A stretch of 64,000 bases of DNA. Origin: Anaerolineales bacterium (GTDB lineage: Bacteria; Chloroflexota; Anaerolineae; Anaerolineales; UBA11579). The notes under the pieces were generated by a model. The model made no database searches, had not been told where the DNA came from, and saw nothing but the letters and a program-made list of their open reading frames with translations. Below are positions 34,341 to 42,597 of this stretch, piece after piece. The translations under genes and the position numbers were made by a program. Within the stretch, counting starts at the first letter, position 1. The number at the start of each line of letters is the position of its first letter. The stretch is from positions 310,001 to 374,000 of the forward strand of contig CP075526.1 in NCBI GenBank assembly GCA_025808555.1. Reading direction: 5' to 3'.

Positions 34341-35789
34341 CTACGGATAAACCCGATTGAGCCAGTCCATCGGCTCCACCGAGACGCCGCCCACCCACAC
34401 TTCCCAATGCAAGTGCGCGCCGGTGATGCGGCCAGTGGCCCCCACCAGGCCGATCACCTGGCCCGTCTGCACCTGATCACCCACATTCACCTGGATCTGC
34501 GACTGGTGGAAGTAGCCGGTGTACACGCCCCAGCCGTGGTCAATAATGGTCACATTGCCGCGCACATCCAGCGGGCCGGCGAAGATCACCGTGCCGGGCG
34601 CCGGCGCCCAGATCTCGATGCCTACCCCGCCGCCAAAATCCACGCCGTAGTGGTAGTTCTCGTATTCGCCGTTGTTGTAATTGCGGTGGATGCCGAAGCT
34701 GGAATTGATCACATTGTGATACGGGTGCGGCGCGCGCCAATAGCCCGCCCAGCGTTTTTCGGGTGTGGCCTCGGTCACCATGTCATACACCTGCTGGGCT
34801 TCGCGCTCCGAGAGCTCCGGGTTCAGCAGCGCCGGGTCGTTCACGGTCAAGGTCTCGCTCTCATAGCCGCCGCTGGCAATCCGCACCGGCTGCGTAAAGG
34901 TGAAGGCGCTGCCGTCCGCCAGCGTGCCCGCCAGCGTCAGGTCAAAGGTGCCTGTCTCGGCATACAAAGGAATACCCTGCAGGGCCACCTGCTGGCTGTC
35001 CGTCTCCGGGAAGAAATTGAGCGGGAAGCCAAAGAACTCGCCGCCCATCTGGATGCCAGGGTCGGTCACGGCGTTGATCACCAGCGTGCGGCCCTGCACA
35101 AAGCCGATCCCCTCTGCCTCGACGAACTGCACACCGCTGGGCAGGCCGCCCGGGCCAGGCGCCTGGCGGCCGGGGGTGAAGAGCACATCGCCCGGGATGG
35201 CCCATGGCCCAGCCAGCTGGTTGTAGGCCATCAGCGCCCAGGGGTTGTCGCCACTGGCAGCCGCCAGCTCCCACAGGGACTGGCCGGGGTTCACCACAGC
35301 GCGGGCGCTGCCGGTCAGCTCGCCATGGTCGCTGGCCAGCATGGCGGGGAAGCCGTAATACATCTGGTCTGGGCTGGTGAGCTGGTTCAGGCGGGCCATG
35401 CCCTCGTCGCCGAGCAGGTAACGACGTTTGAGACTGAGATAGTTGTCGCCCAGGGCCACATTTTGAAAGAAGAGCGTGCCCTCCACCCAGTCAATGCCGG
35501 GGATCACCAGCACGTCGCCCACGTTGAGGGCATTGGGGTTGGCCAGGTCACTGGCGGCAATGATGTCGTTGATGGGTACGTTGAAGCGCAAGGCAATGCT
35601 GGAGAGGGTGTCGCCCGGCTGCACCGTGTAGCGCACACCCTCTTCCTCTTCCTGCTGGGCGAAAGCGACGCTCACAGCGCCCGCGGCGAACACCAGCGTG
35701 AGCGCCGCGGCCAAAGCAGCGCGATAAGCCACGCGGCTAGTCAGGGATATCTTCGAAAGCAAGCTGGTCACCCGGTTGGAATTCGGCAT
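34341..35789 (-). CDS. Secreted LysM / M23 (LytM) peptidase
   Basis: About 480 residues, exported. The N-terminal hydrophobic signal segment (VAYRAALAAALTLVFAAGAV) ends near AFAQQ. A LysM peptidoglycan-binding domain follows (YTVQPGDTLSSIALRFNVP). The middle 280 residues contain a weaker second LysM-like segment and beta-rich sequence. The C-terminal M23 domain has the zinc ligands in HYGVDFGG and HLHWEVW. The domains suggest cell-wall hydrolysis or remodelling. The start is uncertain: ATG 35789 overlaps the DUF192 gene by 53 bp, ATG 35804 by 68 bp, and an in-frame GTG just after the DUF192 stop would give a cleaner signal peptide. Confidence 0.85.
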   Translation of the reverse strand: MPNSNRVTSLLSKISLTSRVAYRAALAAALTLVFAAGAVSVAFAQQEEEEGVRYTVQPGDTLSSIALRFNVPINDIIAASDLANPNALNVGDVLVIPGIDWVEGTLFFQNVALGDNYLSLKRRYLLGDEGMARLNQLTSPDQMYYGFPAMLASDHGELTGSARAVVNPGQSLWELAAASGDNPWALMAYNQLAGPWAIPGDVLFTPGRQAPGPGGLPSGVQFVEAEGIGFVQGRTLVINAVTDPGIQMGGEFFGFPLNFFPETDSQQVALQGIPLYAETGTFDLTLAGTLADGSAFTFTQPVRIASGGYESETLTVNDPALLNPELSEREAQQVYDMVTEATPEKRWAGYWRAPHPYHNVINSSFGIHRNYNNGEYENYHYGVDFGGGVGIEIWAPAPGTVIFAGPLDVRGNVTIIDHGWGVYTGYFHQSQIQVNVGDQVQTGQVIGLVGATGRITGAHLHWEVWVGGVSVEPMDWLNRVYP

Positions 35790-36114
35790 AGCGGCTCGGC
35801 GCACACTCTATCACATAGCGGGCCGGCTTGCCCGGCAGCAGCACGCTGCGCCAGCGCCGTGCGATCTGAAGGTCTACGACCTTCAGATCGCTATCCAGCC
35901 ACACTACGCACAGGTCGAAGGCCATGCCCAGCATATGAATGCTGGCGCCGAGGCGGCTTTCCACCGCCTCGGCCAGCACCAGCCCCTCGTGCGCACCCAG
36001 CCCTCGCCGAAAAGCCAGGCCGCGCAGCTTGTCAACGAAGCCATCAGCAAAGCCCGCTTGCAGCGGGCTTTGTAAGGGGCGGGTCTTGTTTTGGATGATT
36101 ACTTGGCGCATCAA
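35737..36114 (-). CDS. DUF192-family protein
   Basis: A 125-residue DUF192 protein, here without signal peptide. Family hallmarks are visible: KLRGLAFRRGLGAHEGLVLA near residues 29-48, HMLGMAFDLCVVWLD near 60-74, a central variable strand, and the closing YVIECAPSRYAEFQPGDQL. Two perfect hairpins (35861-35891 and 36049-36071) lie inside the coding sequence and are translated in frame. The 3' end overlaps the LysM/M23 gene. The function of the family is unknown. Confidence 0.85.
   Translation of the reverse strand: MMRQVIIQNKTRPLQSPLQAGFADGFVDKLRGLAFRRGLGAHEGLVLAEAVESRLGASIHMLGMAFDLCVVWLDSDLKVVDLQIARRWRSVLLPGKPARYVIECAPSRYAEFQPGDQLAFEDIPD
35861..35891. repeat. Perfect 14-bp hairpin inside the DUF192 gene
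   Basis: GCGATCTGAAGGTC, a 3-nt TAC loop, then its exact complement; on the coding strand the loop context is CGTAG. It encodes Ser-Asp-Leu-Lys-Val-Val-Asp-Leu-Gln-Ile-Ala. Confidence 0.85.
36049..36071. repeat. Perfect 10-bp hairpin inside the DUF192 gene
   Basis: AAAGCCCGCT-TGC-AGCGGGCTTT, near the N-terminal end of the coding sequence, in frame. Confidence 0.8.
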
Positions 36115-36142
36115 ACGGGTGGCCGCTACGGGCCAGTATAGG

Positions 36143-36553
36143 CTAGTTGCCGGTCTCAGCCGCCTGGCCCTGGCGCTCCAGCACCGCTTCTACGCGGTCC
36201 ACCAGCTCCTGCAGGCTGAACGGTTTGGAAATATAGTCATCCACCTTGGCAATATGCAGGCCCAGCACCTTGTCAATGTTCTGGGCCTTGGCGGTCACCA
36301 CCACCACGGGGATGTGCTCGGTGGCCGGGTCGGCCTTCAGTTGTTGGTACACCTGCCAGCCATCCATCTCGGGCATCATCAGGTCCAGCAGCACAATGTC
36401 GGGCAGCTCGGCGCGGATGAGCTCCAGCCCGCGCACGCCGCCGTTGGCACCCAGCACCTCAAAGCCACGCCGGCCCAGAATGAGCCGGATGAGATCGATC
36501 ATCTCCTGCTCGTCCTCTACACACACTACCTTGCGGGGTTGCTGATCTGCCAT
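36143..36553 (-). CDS. Single-domain response regulator receiver
   Basis: A 136-residue CheY-like protein. The acidic pair is in VEDEQE near residue 14; the phospho-acceptor Asp is in IVLLDLMMPEMDG near 56; Thr is in VVVTAKA near 86; Lys is in YISKPFS near 108. There is no output domain, and no kinase is adjacent. It is on the minus strand, just upstream of the DUF192 and LysM/M23 genes but separated by 28 bp. Confidence 0.9.
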   Translation of the reverse strand: MADQQPRKVVCVEDEQEMIDLIRLILGRRGFEVLGANGGVRGLELIRAELPDIVLLDLMMPEMDGWQVYQQLKADPATEHIPVVVVTAKAQNIDKVLGLHIAKVDDYISKPFSLQELVDRVEAVLERQGQAAETGN

Positions 36554-36698
36554 GATGATTCAAAAAAGTTTACCACGCGGCACATTAGGGCTCAGTAGTA
36601 CGATAGTAAGAGAAGGAAATAATTAGCAAGCAGTAATTTTCTGGTTTGTGCGGGCTGCGCTGCGGCAACTACGAATCCTTCCCGCCAACTATCTGCGC

Positions 36699-36704
36699 TA
36701 TAAT
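36699..36704 (+). promoter_or_regulatory. -10 box of efp, with ordinary leader
   Basis: TATAAT lies 42 nt before the efp ATG; AGAGGAGA at 36731-36738 gives a good ribosome binding site 8 nt from the start. The rest of 36554-36746 shows nothing else. Confidence 0.6.
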
Positions 36705-36746
36705 GCCCAGCGCCAATTTACTGGCGCATTAGAGGAGAACCACTAG

Positions 36747-37304
36747 ATGATCGATGTCAATGACCTGCGCAAGGGGGTGACCTTCGAGGAAGACGGTCAC
36801 CTGTTCAAAGTACTGGAATATTCGCACAACAAGCCCGGCCGCGGCAGCGCCACCATCCGCATTAAGGCCCGCAACCTGCGCACCGGCTCCATCACTGAAC
36901 GCACCTGGAACTCAGGCATGCGCGTGCAAGACGTGCGCCTCGACTTCCACAATGTCCAGTTCCTCTACAAAGACGGCGACAATTACATTTTCATGGACCA
37001 CGAGACCTTTGAGCAGCCCGCCCTGCCCTCCGAAGTGCTGGGCGACTCGGCCCCCTACCTGAAGGCCGGCATGGACGCCAAACTGACCTTCTACGGCGAC
37101 GAGCCGCTGGACGTGGAACTGCCCACCACGGTGGACCTGGAAGTGACCCAGGCCGAGACCGCCGTGCGCGGCGACACCGCCACCGGCGTGAACAAGCTGG
37201 TCACCACCGAGACCGGCCTGCAGGTGCAGGTGCCCGCCTTCGTCAACCAGGGCGACACCATCCGCGTAGACACCCGCACCGGCGAATACGTCACGCGAGT
37301 GTAA
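36747..37304 (+). CDS. efp: Translation elongation factor P
   Basis: A 185-residue EF-P with the KOW-like N-domain and two OB domains (C-terminal domain about 130-185, ending DTIRVDTRTGEYVTRV). It binds the ribosome E site and rescues stalling at polyproline. The N-domain tip loop reads HNKPGRGSA at residues 27-35, so the residue equivalent to E. coli Lys34 is Arg32. That is the type found in bacteria whose EF-P carries an Arg modification or none, rather than beta-lysyl-lysine. It is monocistronic with its own promoter and ribosome binding site. Confidence 0.96.
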   Translation: MIDVNDLRKGVTFEEDGHLFKVLEYSHNKPGRGSATIRIKARNLRTGSITERTWNSGMRVQDVRLDFHNVQFLYKDGDNYIFMDHETFEQPALPSEVLGDSAPYLKAGMDAKLTFYGDEPLDVELPTTVDLEVTQAETAVRGDTATGVNKLVTTETGLQVQVPAFVNQGDTIRVDTRTGEYVTRV

Positions 37305-37311
37305 GAAATTT

Positions 37312-37351
37312 CCGCAGATGAACGCAGATAACACACTGTGTTCATGTGCGG
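37312..37351. repeat. Dispersed repeat R4 (CCGCAGATGAACGCAGATAA type), copy 1
   Basis: CCGCAGATGAACGCAGATAA is followed by a near-inverted TGTGTTCATGTGCGG. Related copies are at 50641-50688 and 51573-51629, with a half copy near 55378-55395. Each lies directly upstream of a start codon. Confidence 0.75.
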
Positions 37352-37352
37352 T

Positions 37353-37358
37353 TAAAAT
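37353..37358 (+). promoter_or_regulatory. -10 box at the end of repeat R4, leaderless arrangement
   Basis: TAAAAT ends 6 nt before the ATG at 37365, directly after R4; the homologous position after the R4 copy at 50641-50688 reads TAGAAT. Confidence 0.45.
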
Positions 37359-37364
37359 TCCGCG

Positions 37365-37694
37365 ATGATCACCCCCGCTGGCCGCGAGTGCCGCCATTTC
37401 CACGGCGACTACTTCCGCGGCCGCAACATTGAGCGCTGCCGCCTGTTGGACGCCCACCGCCTGCAGTGGGAGCCAAGCATGTGCACCGAGTGCCCCGTGC
37501 CCGACATCCTGGCCGCCAACGCCTGCGAGCACCAGTCGCTGGTGCCGCGCATCAGCAAGCCGCTCTTCTTCATGAAGCCATCCGTGCAAGTCACCGCTGA
37601 GTGCAGCCAGTGCCAGTGCACCGTCGAGGAGCCGCGATTAGGTTGTGGTCAGTGTCATCCGTTGCCGCCAGTCTTCGTGGTAGGACCCGAATGA
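37365..37694 (+). CDS. Small Cys-rich protein, unrecognised
   Basis: A 109-residue protein with eleven Cys: one near the N-terminus (GRECRHF), CRLL, CTEC, CEHQ, CSQCQC and CGQC, plus several His. This is consistent with metal binding, possibly one or two zinc clusters. No family recognised. Its 3' end (QCHPLPPVFVVGPE) is duplicated, in another frame, 107 bp downstream beyond a paired hairpin element. The start is supported by a close -10 box. It lies between efp and a DMT transporter. Confidence 0.65.
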   Translation: MITPAGRECRHFHGDYFRGRNIERCRLLDAHRLQWEPSMCTECPVPDILAANACEHQSLVPRISKPLFFMKPSVQVTAECSQCQCTVEEPRLGCGQCHPLPPVFVVGPE

Positions 37695-37806
37695 GCTGGT
37701 GTTACGTTACTCGGCGCAGCCGAGTAGTAACACCAACGCGTGGCGAAGCCACGCAACAGTGCCATCCGCTGCCCCGCGTGTTCGTGGTCGGGCCAGAAAC
37801 CGAATA
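37650..37806 (+). repeat. Imperfect direct repeat flanking a paired hairpin element
   Basis: About 45 bp ending the Cys-rich gene (37650-37694) recur at 37757-37801. Both encode QCHPLP-x-VFVVGPE, with differences largely at third codon positions. The paired hairpin at 37698-37754 lies between them. The spacing of 107 bp puts the second copy in a different frame from the first, but it is itself intact and followed by TAA. Confidence 0.8.
37698..37754. repeat. Paired hairpin element, intergenic copy
   Basis: The first stem is GGTGTTAC-gt-TACTCGGC-GCA-GCCGAGTA-GTAACACC (37698-37734). A short AAC spacer follows, then GCGTGGC-GAA-GCCACGC (37738-37754). It has the same architecture and core as 37830-37888 and the 61177-61410 array. 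Confidence 0.88.
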
Positions 37807-38787
37807 ATGTCAAAGAAAAAATCACTAGTGGAGTTGCGTGATTCGGCGAAGTCGAATAGCAACTCCAACGCGCGTGAGCAGCACGCGCAAACTCACACCC
37901 GCGCCATATGGCTCGCCTTATTCGTCACCTTCCTGTGGTCTACCTCGTGGGTGCTGATCAAGATCGGCCTTGGCCAGATCCCGCCTCTGCTGTTCGCCGG
38001 GCTGCGCTACGGCCTGGCCTTCGTGATCATGCTGCCATGGCTGCTGCGCCCCGCCAGCCGGCGCGAGCTGGCTGGCCTGCAGCGCAATGACCTCGTGGCC
38101 CTGGCTTTGCTGGGCCTTGTGATCATCGCCATCACGCAAGGCGCCCAGTTCATTGCGCTGGCGCATATACCCGCCCATACCCTCAGCCTGCTGCTCAGCC
38201 TCAGCACTTTGTCCATCGCCTTCCTCGGCGTAATGTTCCTGGGCGAGAGTTTGCGCGGCCGCCAGTGGATGGGCGTGGCCGTCACGCTGATCGGCGCCCT
38301 CATTTACTTCGGCCGCCTTGGCACGGTCTCCACGTTTGGGCTGGCGGTCGGCGTGCTCAACCTGCTGGCCACTTCCATCGGAGCCATCCAGGGCCGGGCG
38401 CTCAACCGGCAGGCCAAGCTCTCTGCCCTCACCGTCACCGGAGTGAGCATTGGCGTAGGCTCGGCAGCCCTACTGGTGCTAGGCCTGCTGACCGAACCGT
38501 GGCCCACGCTCAGCGGGCGCGAATGGCTCATCATCTTATGGCTGGCCGCGGTCAACACCGCCTTCGCATTCACGCTATGGAACCATTCCCTGCGCACCCT
38601 GACCGCCGCCGAATCCGGCGTGATCAACAACACCATGCTGATCCAGATCGCCATCTTGGCCTGGGTCTTCCTCGGCGAGCGCATCTCCCCGCTCCAGGGT
38701 CTCGGCCTGCTACTCGCCGCAGCGGGTACAGTATTGGTGCAGTGGAAGCCTAGAACCCGGCAGGCTGCCAAAACCCAGCCGAATTAG
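37807..38787 (+). CDS. DMT-superfamily (EamA-type) transporter
   Basis: A 326-residue membrane protein with ten predicted helices in two five-helix EamA repeats (about 36-175 and 185-315). Conserved features include SWVLIKIGLGQIPPLLFAGL near helix 1 and GVINNTMLIQIAILAWVFLGE in the second repeat. It probably exports amino acids, metabolites or drugs; the substrate is not predictable. The first 34 residues are a polar extension encoded by a paired hairpin (37830-37888). No other in-frame start precedes helix 1, so the hairpin must be translated. Confidence 0.85.
   Translation: MSKKKSLVELRDSAKSNSNSNAREQHAQTHTRAIWLALFVTFLWSTSWVLIKIGLGQIPPLLFAGLRYGLAFVIMLPWLLRPASRRELAGLQRNDLVALALLGLVIIAITQGAQFIALAHIPAHTLSLLLSLSTLSIAFLGVMFLGESLRGRQWMGVAVTLIGALIYFGRLGTVSTFGLAVGVLNLLATSIGAIQGRALNRQAKLSALTVTGVSIGVGSAALLVLGLLTEPWPTLSGREWLIILWLAAVNTAFAFTLWNHSLRTLTAAESGVINNTMLIQIAILAWVFLGERISPLQGLGLLLAAAGTVLVQWKPRTRQAAKTQPN
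37830..37888. repeat. Paired hairpin element inside the DMT transporter coding sequence
   Basis: The first stem has outer arms GGAGTTGC / GCAACTCC and inner core GATTCGGC-GAA-GTCGAATA (37830-37866). An AAC spacer is followed by GCGCGTG / CACGCGC (37870-37888). It is in frame and encodes the Ser/Asn-rich N-terminal extension. Confidence 0.88.
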
Positions 38788-38849
38788 CCCGTATCCCTGC
38801 CTATCAGGCTGGGTTATAGAGTTCAAAGCTCCACGAAGGGCCACAAAAT

Positions 38850-40105
38850 ATGAAAAAACGCATCGTAATTACCGGCTTAGGCTGCCTAAGCCCGCTTGGC
38901 AATGATGTAGCCAGCTCCTGGAAGAACGCCGTAGCCGGCGTCTCCGGCGCAAGCCGCATCACCCACTACGACCCTACGGGCTACAAGACCCAGATCGCCT
39001 GCGAGGTTAAGGGCTTCGACGGCGCGGCACTGTACGGCACGCGTGAGGCCCGCCGCATGGACCGTTTCACCCAGCTCGGCGTAGCCGCCGCGCAGCAAGC
39101 CGTGCAGGACGCTGATCTCAAGGTCACCGATGAGAACCGCCTGCGCATCGGCGCCATTGTGGGCACCGGCATCGGCGGCGCCCACACCCTCTATGAACAG
39201 ATTAAGACTCTGGTGGAAAAAGGCCCCGACCGCGTCAGCCCATTCATGGTGCCAATGATGCTGGCCGACACCGTCGGCGGCATGATCGCCATCCATATGC
39301 AGATCCAGGGCCCCAACTTCGCCGTGGTCACCGCCTGTGCCACCGGCACCAACGCCCTCGGCGAAGCCGCCGAGGTGATCCGCCGCGGCCAGGCCGATGT
39401 GATGCTGGCCGGCGGCTCTGAGGCCGCCATCGTGCAGCCCTCGGTGGCCGGCCTGGGTAACATGACCGCCCTCAGCACCCGCAACGATGACCCTCAGCAC
39501 GCCTCGCGCCCCTTCGACAAAGAGCGCGACGGTTTCGTGATGGGCGAAGGTGCCGCGGTGTTGGTGCTCGAATCGCTGGAGCATGCCCTCAAGCGTGGCG
39601 CCCGCATCCTGGGCGAGGTGCTAGGCTACGGCAGCACCAACGACGCCTTCCACATCTCCGCTCCGTCTGAGAACGGGCGCGGCGCAGCCGACTGCATGCG
39701 TATGGCGCTCAACGACGCTGGCGTGCAGCCCGGCGAGATCGATTACATCAACGCCCACGGCACCAGCACGCCGCTGAACGACAAGAGCGAGACCGCCGCC
39801 ATCAAATCCGTCTTCGGCGAGCGCGCCTACGACATGGCCATCTCCTCCACCAAGTCTATGACCGGCCACCTGATGGGTGCCGGCGGCGCACTGGAAGCGG
39901 TATTCTCGCTGCTCGCCATGCGTGACGGTATAGTGCCCCCCACCATCAACTACGAAGTGCCCGACCCGGAGTGTGACCTGAACTACACGCCCAACACGGC
40001 CGCCCGCAAAGAAATGAAGACCATCATGTCGAACTCCTTTGGTTTTGGCGGACACAATGCAACCATCATCCTGGGCTCCGCCGAGGATGTGAAAGCGGCC
40101 GCCTG

Positions 40106-40106
<1 letters not shown>
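38850..40106 (+). CDS. fabF: Beta-ketoacyl-ACP synthase II
   Basis: A 418-residue KAS II with the Cys-His-His active site: Cys near 163 in VTACATGTNALGEA, His near 301 in NAHGTSTPLND, and His near 338 in KSMTGHLMGAGG. It elongates acyl-ACP by condensing with malonyl-ACP. The first residues KKRIVITGLGCLSPLGNDV are typical of the family, supporting the start. It overlaps fabH by one base (TGATG). No other fatty-acid genes are adjacent. Confidence 0.96.
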
Positions 40107-41209
<1,103 letters not shown>

Positions 41210-41231
41210 TAGCTTGCCCAAACACGAAACC

Positions 41232-41260
41232 AAAACACGCTGCCTTCGGCAGCGTGTTTT
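41232..41260 (+). terminator. Rho-independent terminator after fabF-fabH
   Basis: AAAACACGCTGCC-TTC-GGCAGCGTGTTTT, a perfect 13-bp stem followed by ATTTTC, 23 bp after the fabH stop. Confidence 0.92.
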
Positions 41261-41334
41261 ATTTTCTTGCACCGTCATGCGAGCCACAACCTATATCCGT
41301 AGGCCACTGCTCCCGCTCTGCCAACTCGCAAACT

Positions 41335-41365
41335 GTAGGGGCGGGTTTTGAAACCCCGCCCCTAC
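41335..41365. repeat. Intergenic GC-rich inverted repeat
   Basis: GTAGGGGCGGGTTT, a short centre, and AAACCCCGCCCCTAC. The 41261-41584 gap otherwise holds only this and R3 at 41489-41516. Confidence 0.7.
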
Positions 41366-41488
41366 CGCTACGCCGCGTACATCCTGAGCGGGTGAATTGG
41401 CCAACATCAGGACGCAGAGGCCGGCCCAGCGAAGGACCCTCGCAGGCATGCCTTCTGTGTAGGGCCTCAGTTGCTCATACGCGTAGCA

Positions 41489-41516
41489 AGGATCCCTCGC
41501 TGCGCTCGGGATGCAC
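41489..41516. repeat. Dispersed repeat R3, second copy
   Basis: AGGATCCCTCGCTGCGCTCG followed by GGATGCAC; one change from the copy at 1305-1333. Confidence 0.7.
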
Positions 41517-41584
41517 GATGGCATGGATGGCTGGCGGCATGGAACCTTACCAACACTGCAGGTGTATCTATCACAGAGGCTTCG

Positions 41585-42241
41585 ATGCAAACCTGGATAC
41601 GTACCCACTGGCGCGGTGCGCTGCTCCACGCAGCCTGCCTGGCCGCGCTGGCCAGCACCCTCAGCCTGTCGAGCAGCAGTGAATTCCTGGGCGTAAGCGA
41701 GCCCATGATCGCCGCCGGCATATGGGCGGCGCGCCTGCTGCTCATCACCCTCGCCATCACGCCGCTCAACACCCTCTTCGGCTGGCGCAGCCTGCTGCCG
41801 CTGCGGCGCACCGCCGGCTTGTGGACCTTTGCCTTTGCCACCCTGCACTTCGCCTACTACGTGCTGGACAATCTGCGCAACTGGCTTATGAACCCCATCC
41901 CCAATCTGAACGCTGGCCTGGGCCTTGTGGCGCTGCTAATTCTGGCCGCACTGGCGCTCACTTCCACCAATGCCGCCCAGCGGCAGCTGGGCAAATGGTG
42001 GAAGCGGCTGCACAAAAGCGTCTACGCCGCCGGCATCCTGGGCTTGTTGCACGGGCTGTTGGAAACCGGGCACAAGTTTGTAGCCATGCAGCAACCGGAA
42101 GCTGCCACTGAGATATGGCTCTATCTCATCCTGCTGGCGATCCTGCTCGCAATGCGCATCCCGCCCCTGCGCCGCGCCCTGGCCAGGTTGCGCCACCAAC
42201 GCCCCGCCGCCCGCCCCGCCGGCGCGCTGCCTGAGTCATAG
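41585..42241 (+). CDS. MsrQ/YedZ-like ferric-reductase-type heme membrane protein
   Basis: A 218-residue protein with six hydrophobic helices in the ferric reductase-like transmembrane arrangement. His residues at heme-binding positions are visible: LHFAYYVLDNLRNW (about residues 89-102) and RLHKSVYAAGILGLLHG (about 140-156). RRTAGLWTFAFATLHF is typical of MsrQ, the heme subunit that feeds electrons to the periplasmic methionine sulfoxide reductase MsrP. No msrP is adjacent, so the partner is unknown. ATG at 41585 was chosen because upstream sequence in frame is the R3 repeat region. Confidence 0.8.
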   Translation: MQTWIRTHWRGALLHAACLAALASTLSLSSSSEFLGVSEPMIAAGIWAARLLLITLAITPLNTLFGWRSLLPLRRTAGLWTFAFATLHFAYYVLDNLRNWLMNPIPNLNAGLGLVALLILAALALTSTNAAQRQLGKWWKRLHKSVYAAGILGLLHGLLETGHKFVAMQQPEAATEIWLYLILLAILLAMRIPPLRRALARLRHQRPAARPAGALPES

Positions 42242-42556
42242 AGTGCCGCCGCACGCAGACCGCTCTGCGGTTTGCGCGCGTGGAGATCTGGGTTCAGTCC
42301 GTGCCGTGGGCAGATTGCTTCGTGCCGGCAAGCCTCGCAATGACTTGACAAAACGCCTGGCACTCTTGATGAGCGCCCAGCCTGTGCTATAAGGCCAGCA
42401 TGACCAACCACCACACCCGGGAAGGCAAAAGTTGTTAGTAATAACTTTTGACCCCCTCCCTGATTCCAGCAATAATATCTTCATGCTCAATTACCAGGCT
42501 TCAACCGTAAGAGATGTGTAAGAAGTAGGCCCACGTTGAACAAGAGGGGGCAGGGT

Positions 42557-42565
42557 TGGTATAAT
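42557..42565 (+). promoter_or_regulatory. Extended -10 promoter of ftsH
   Basis: TGG-TATAAT, 32 nt before the TTG start. The 42242-42597 gap otherwise shows no gene; it contains unassigned sequence. Confidence 0.65.
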
Positions 42566-42597
42566 CCCGCGATTGTTCTACTTTCCGGAGGCCCAGT

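Noticed and set aside
34056-36098. A 680-residue open frame on the plus strand
   Set aside because: It is the reverse shadow of the LysM/M23 and DUF192 genes and runs through the 87-bp tandem repeat; it has no domain-like sequence.
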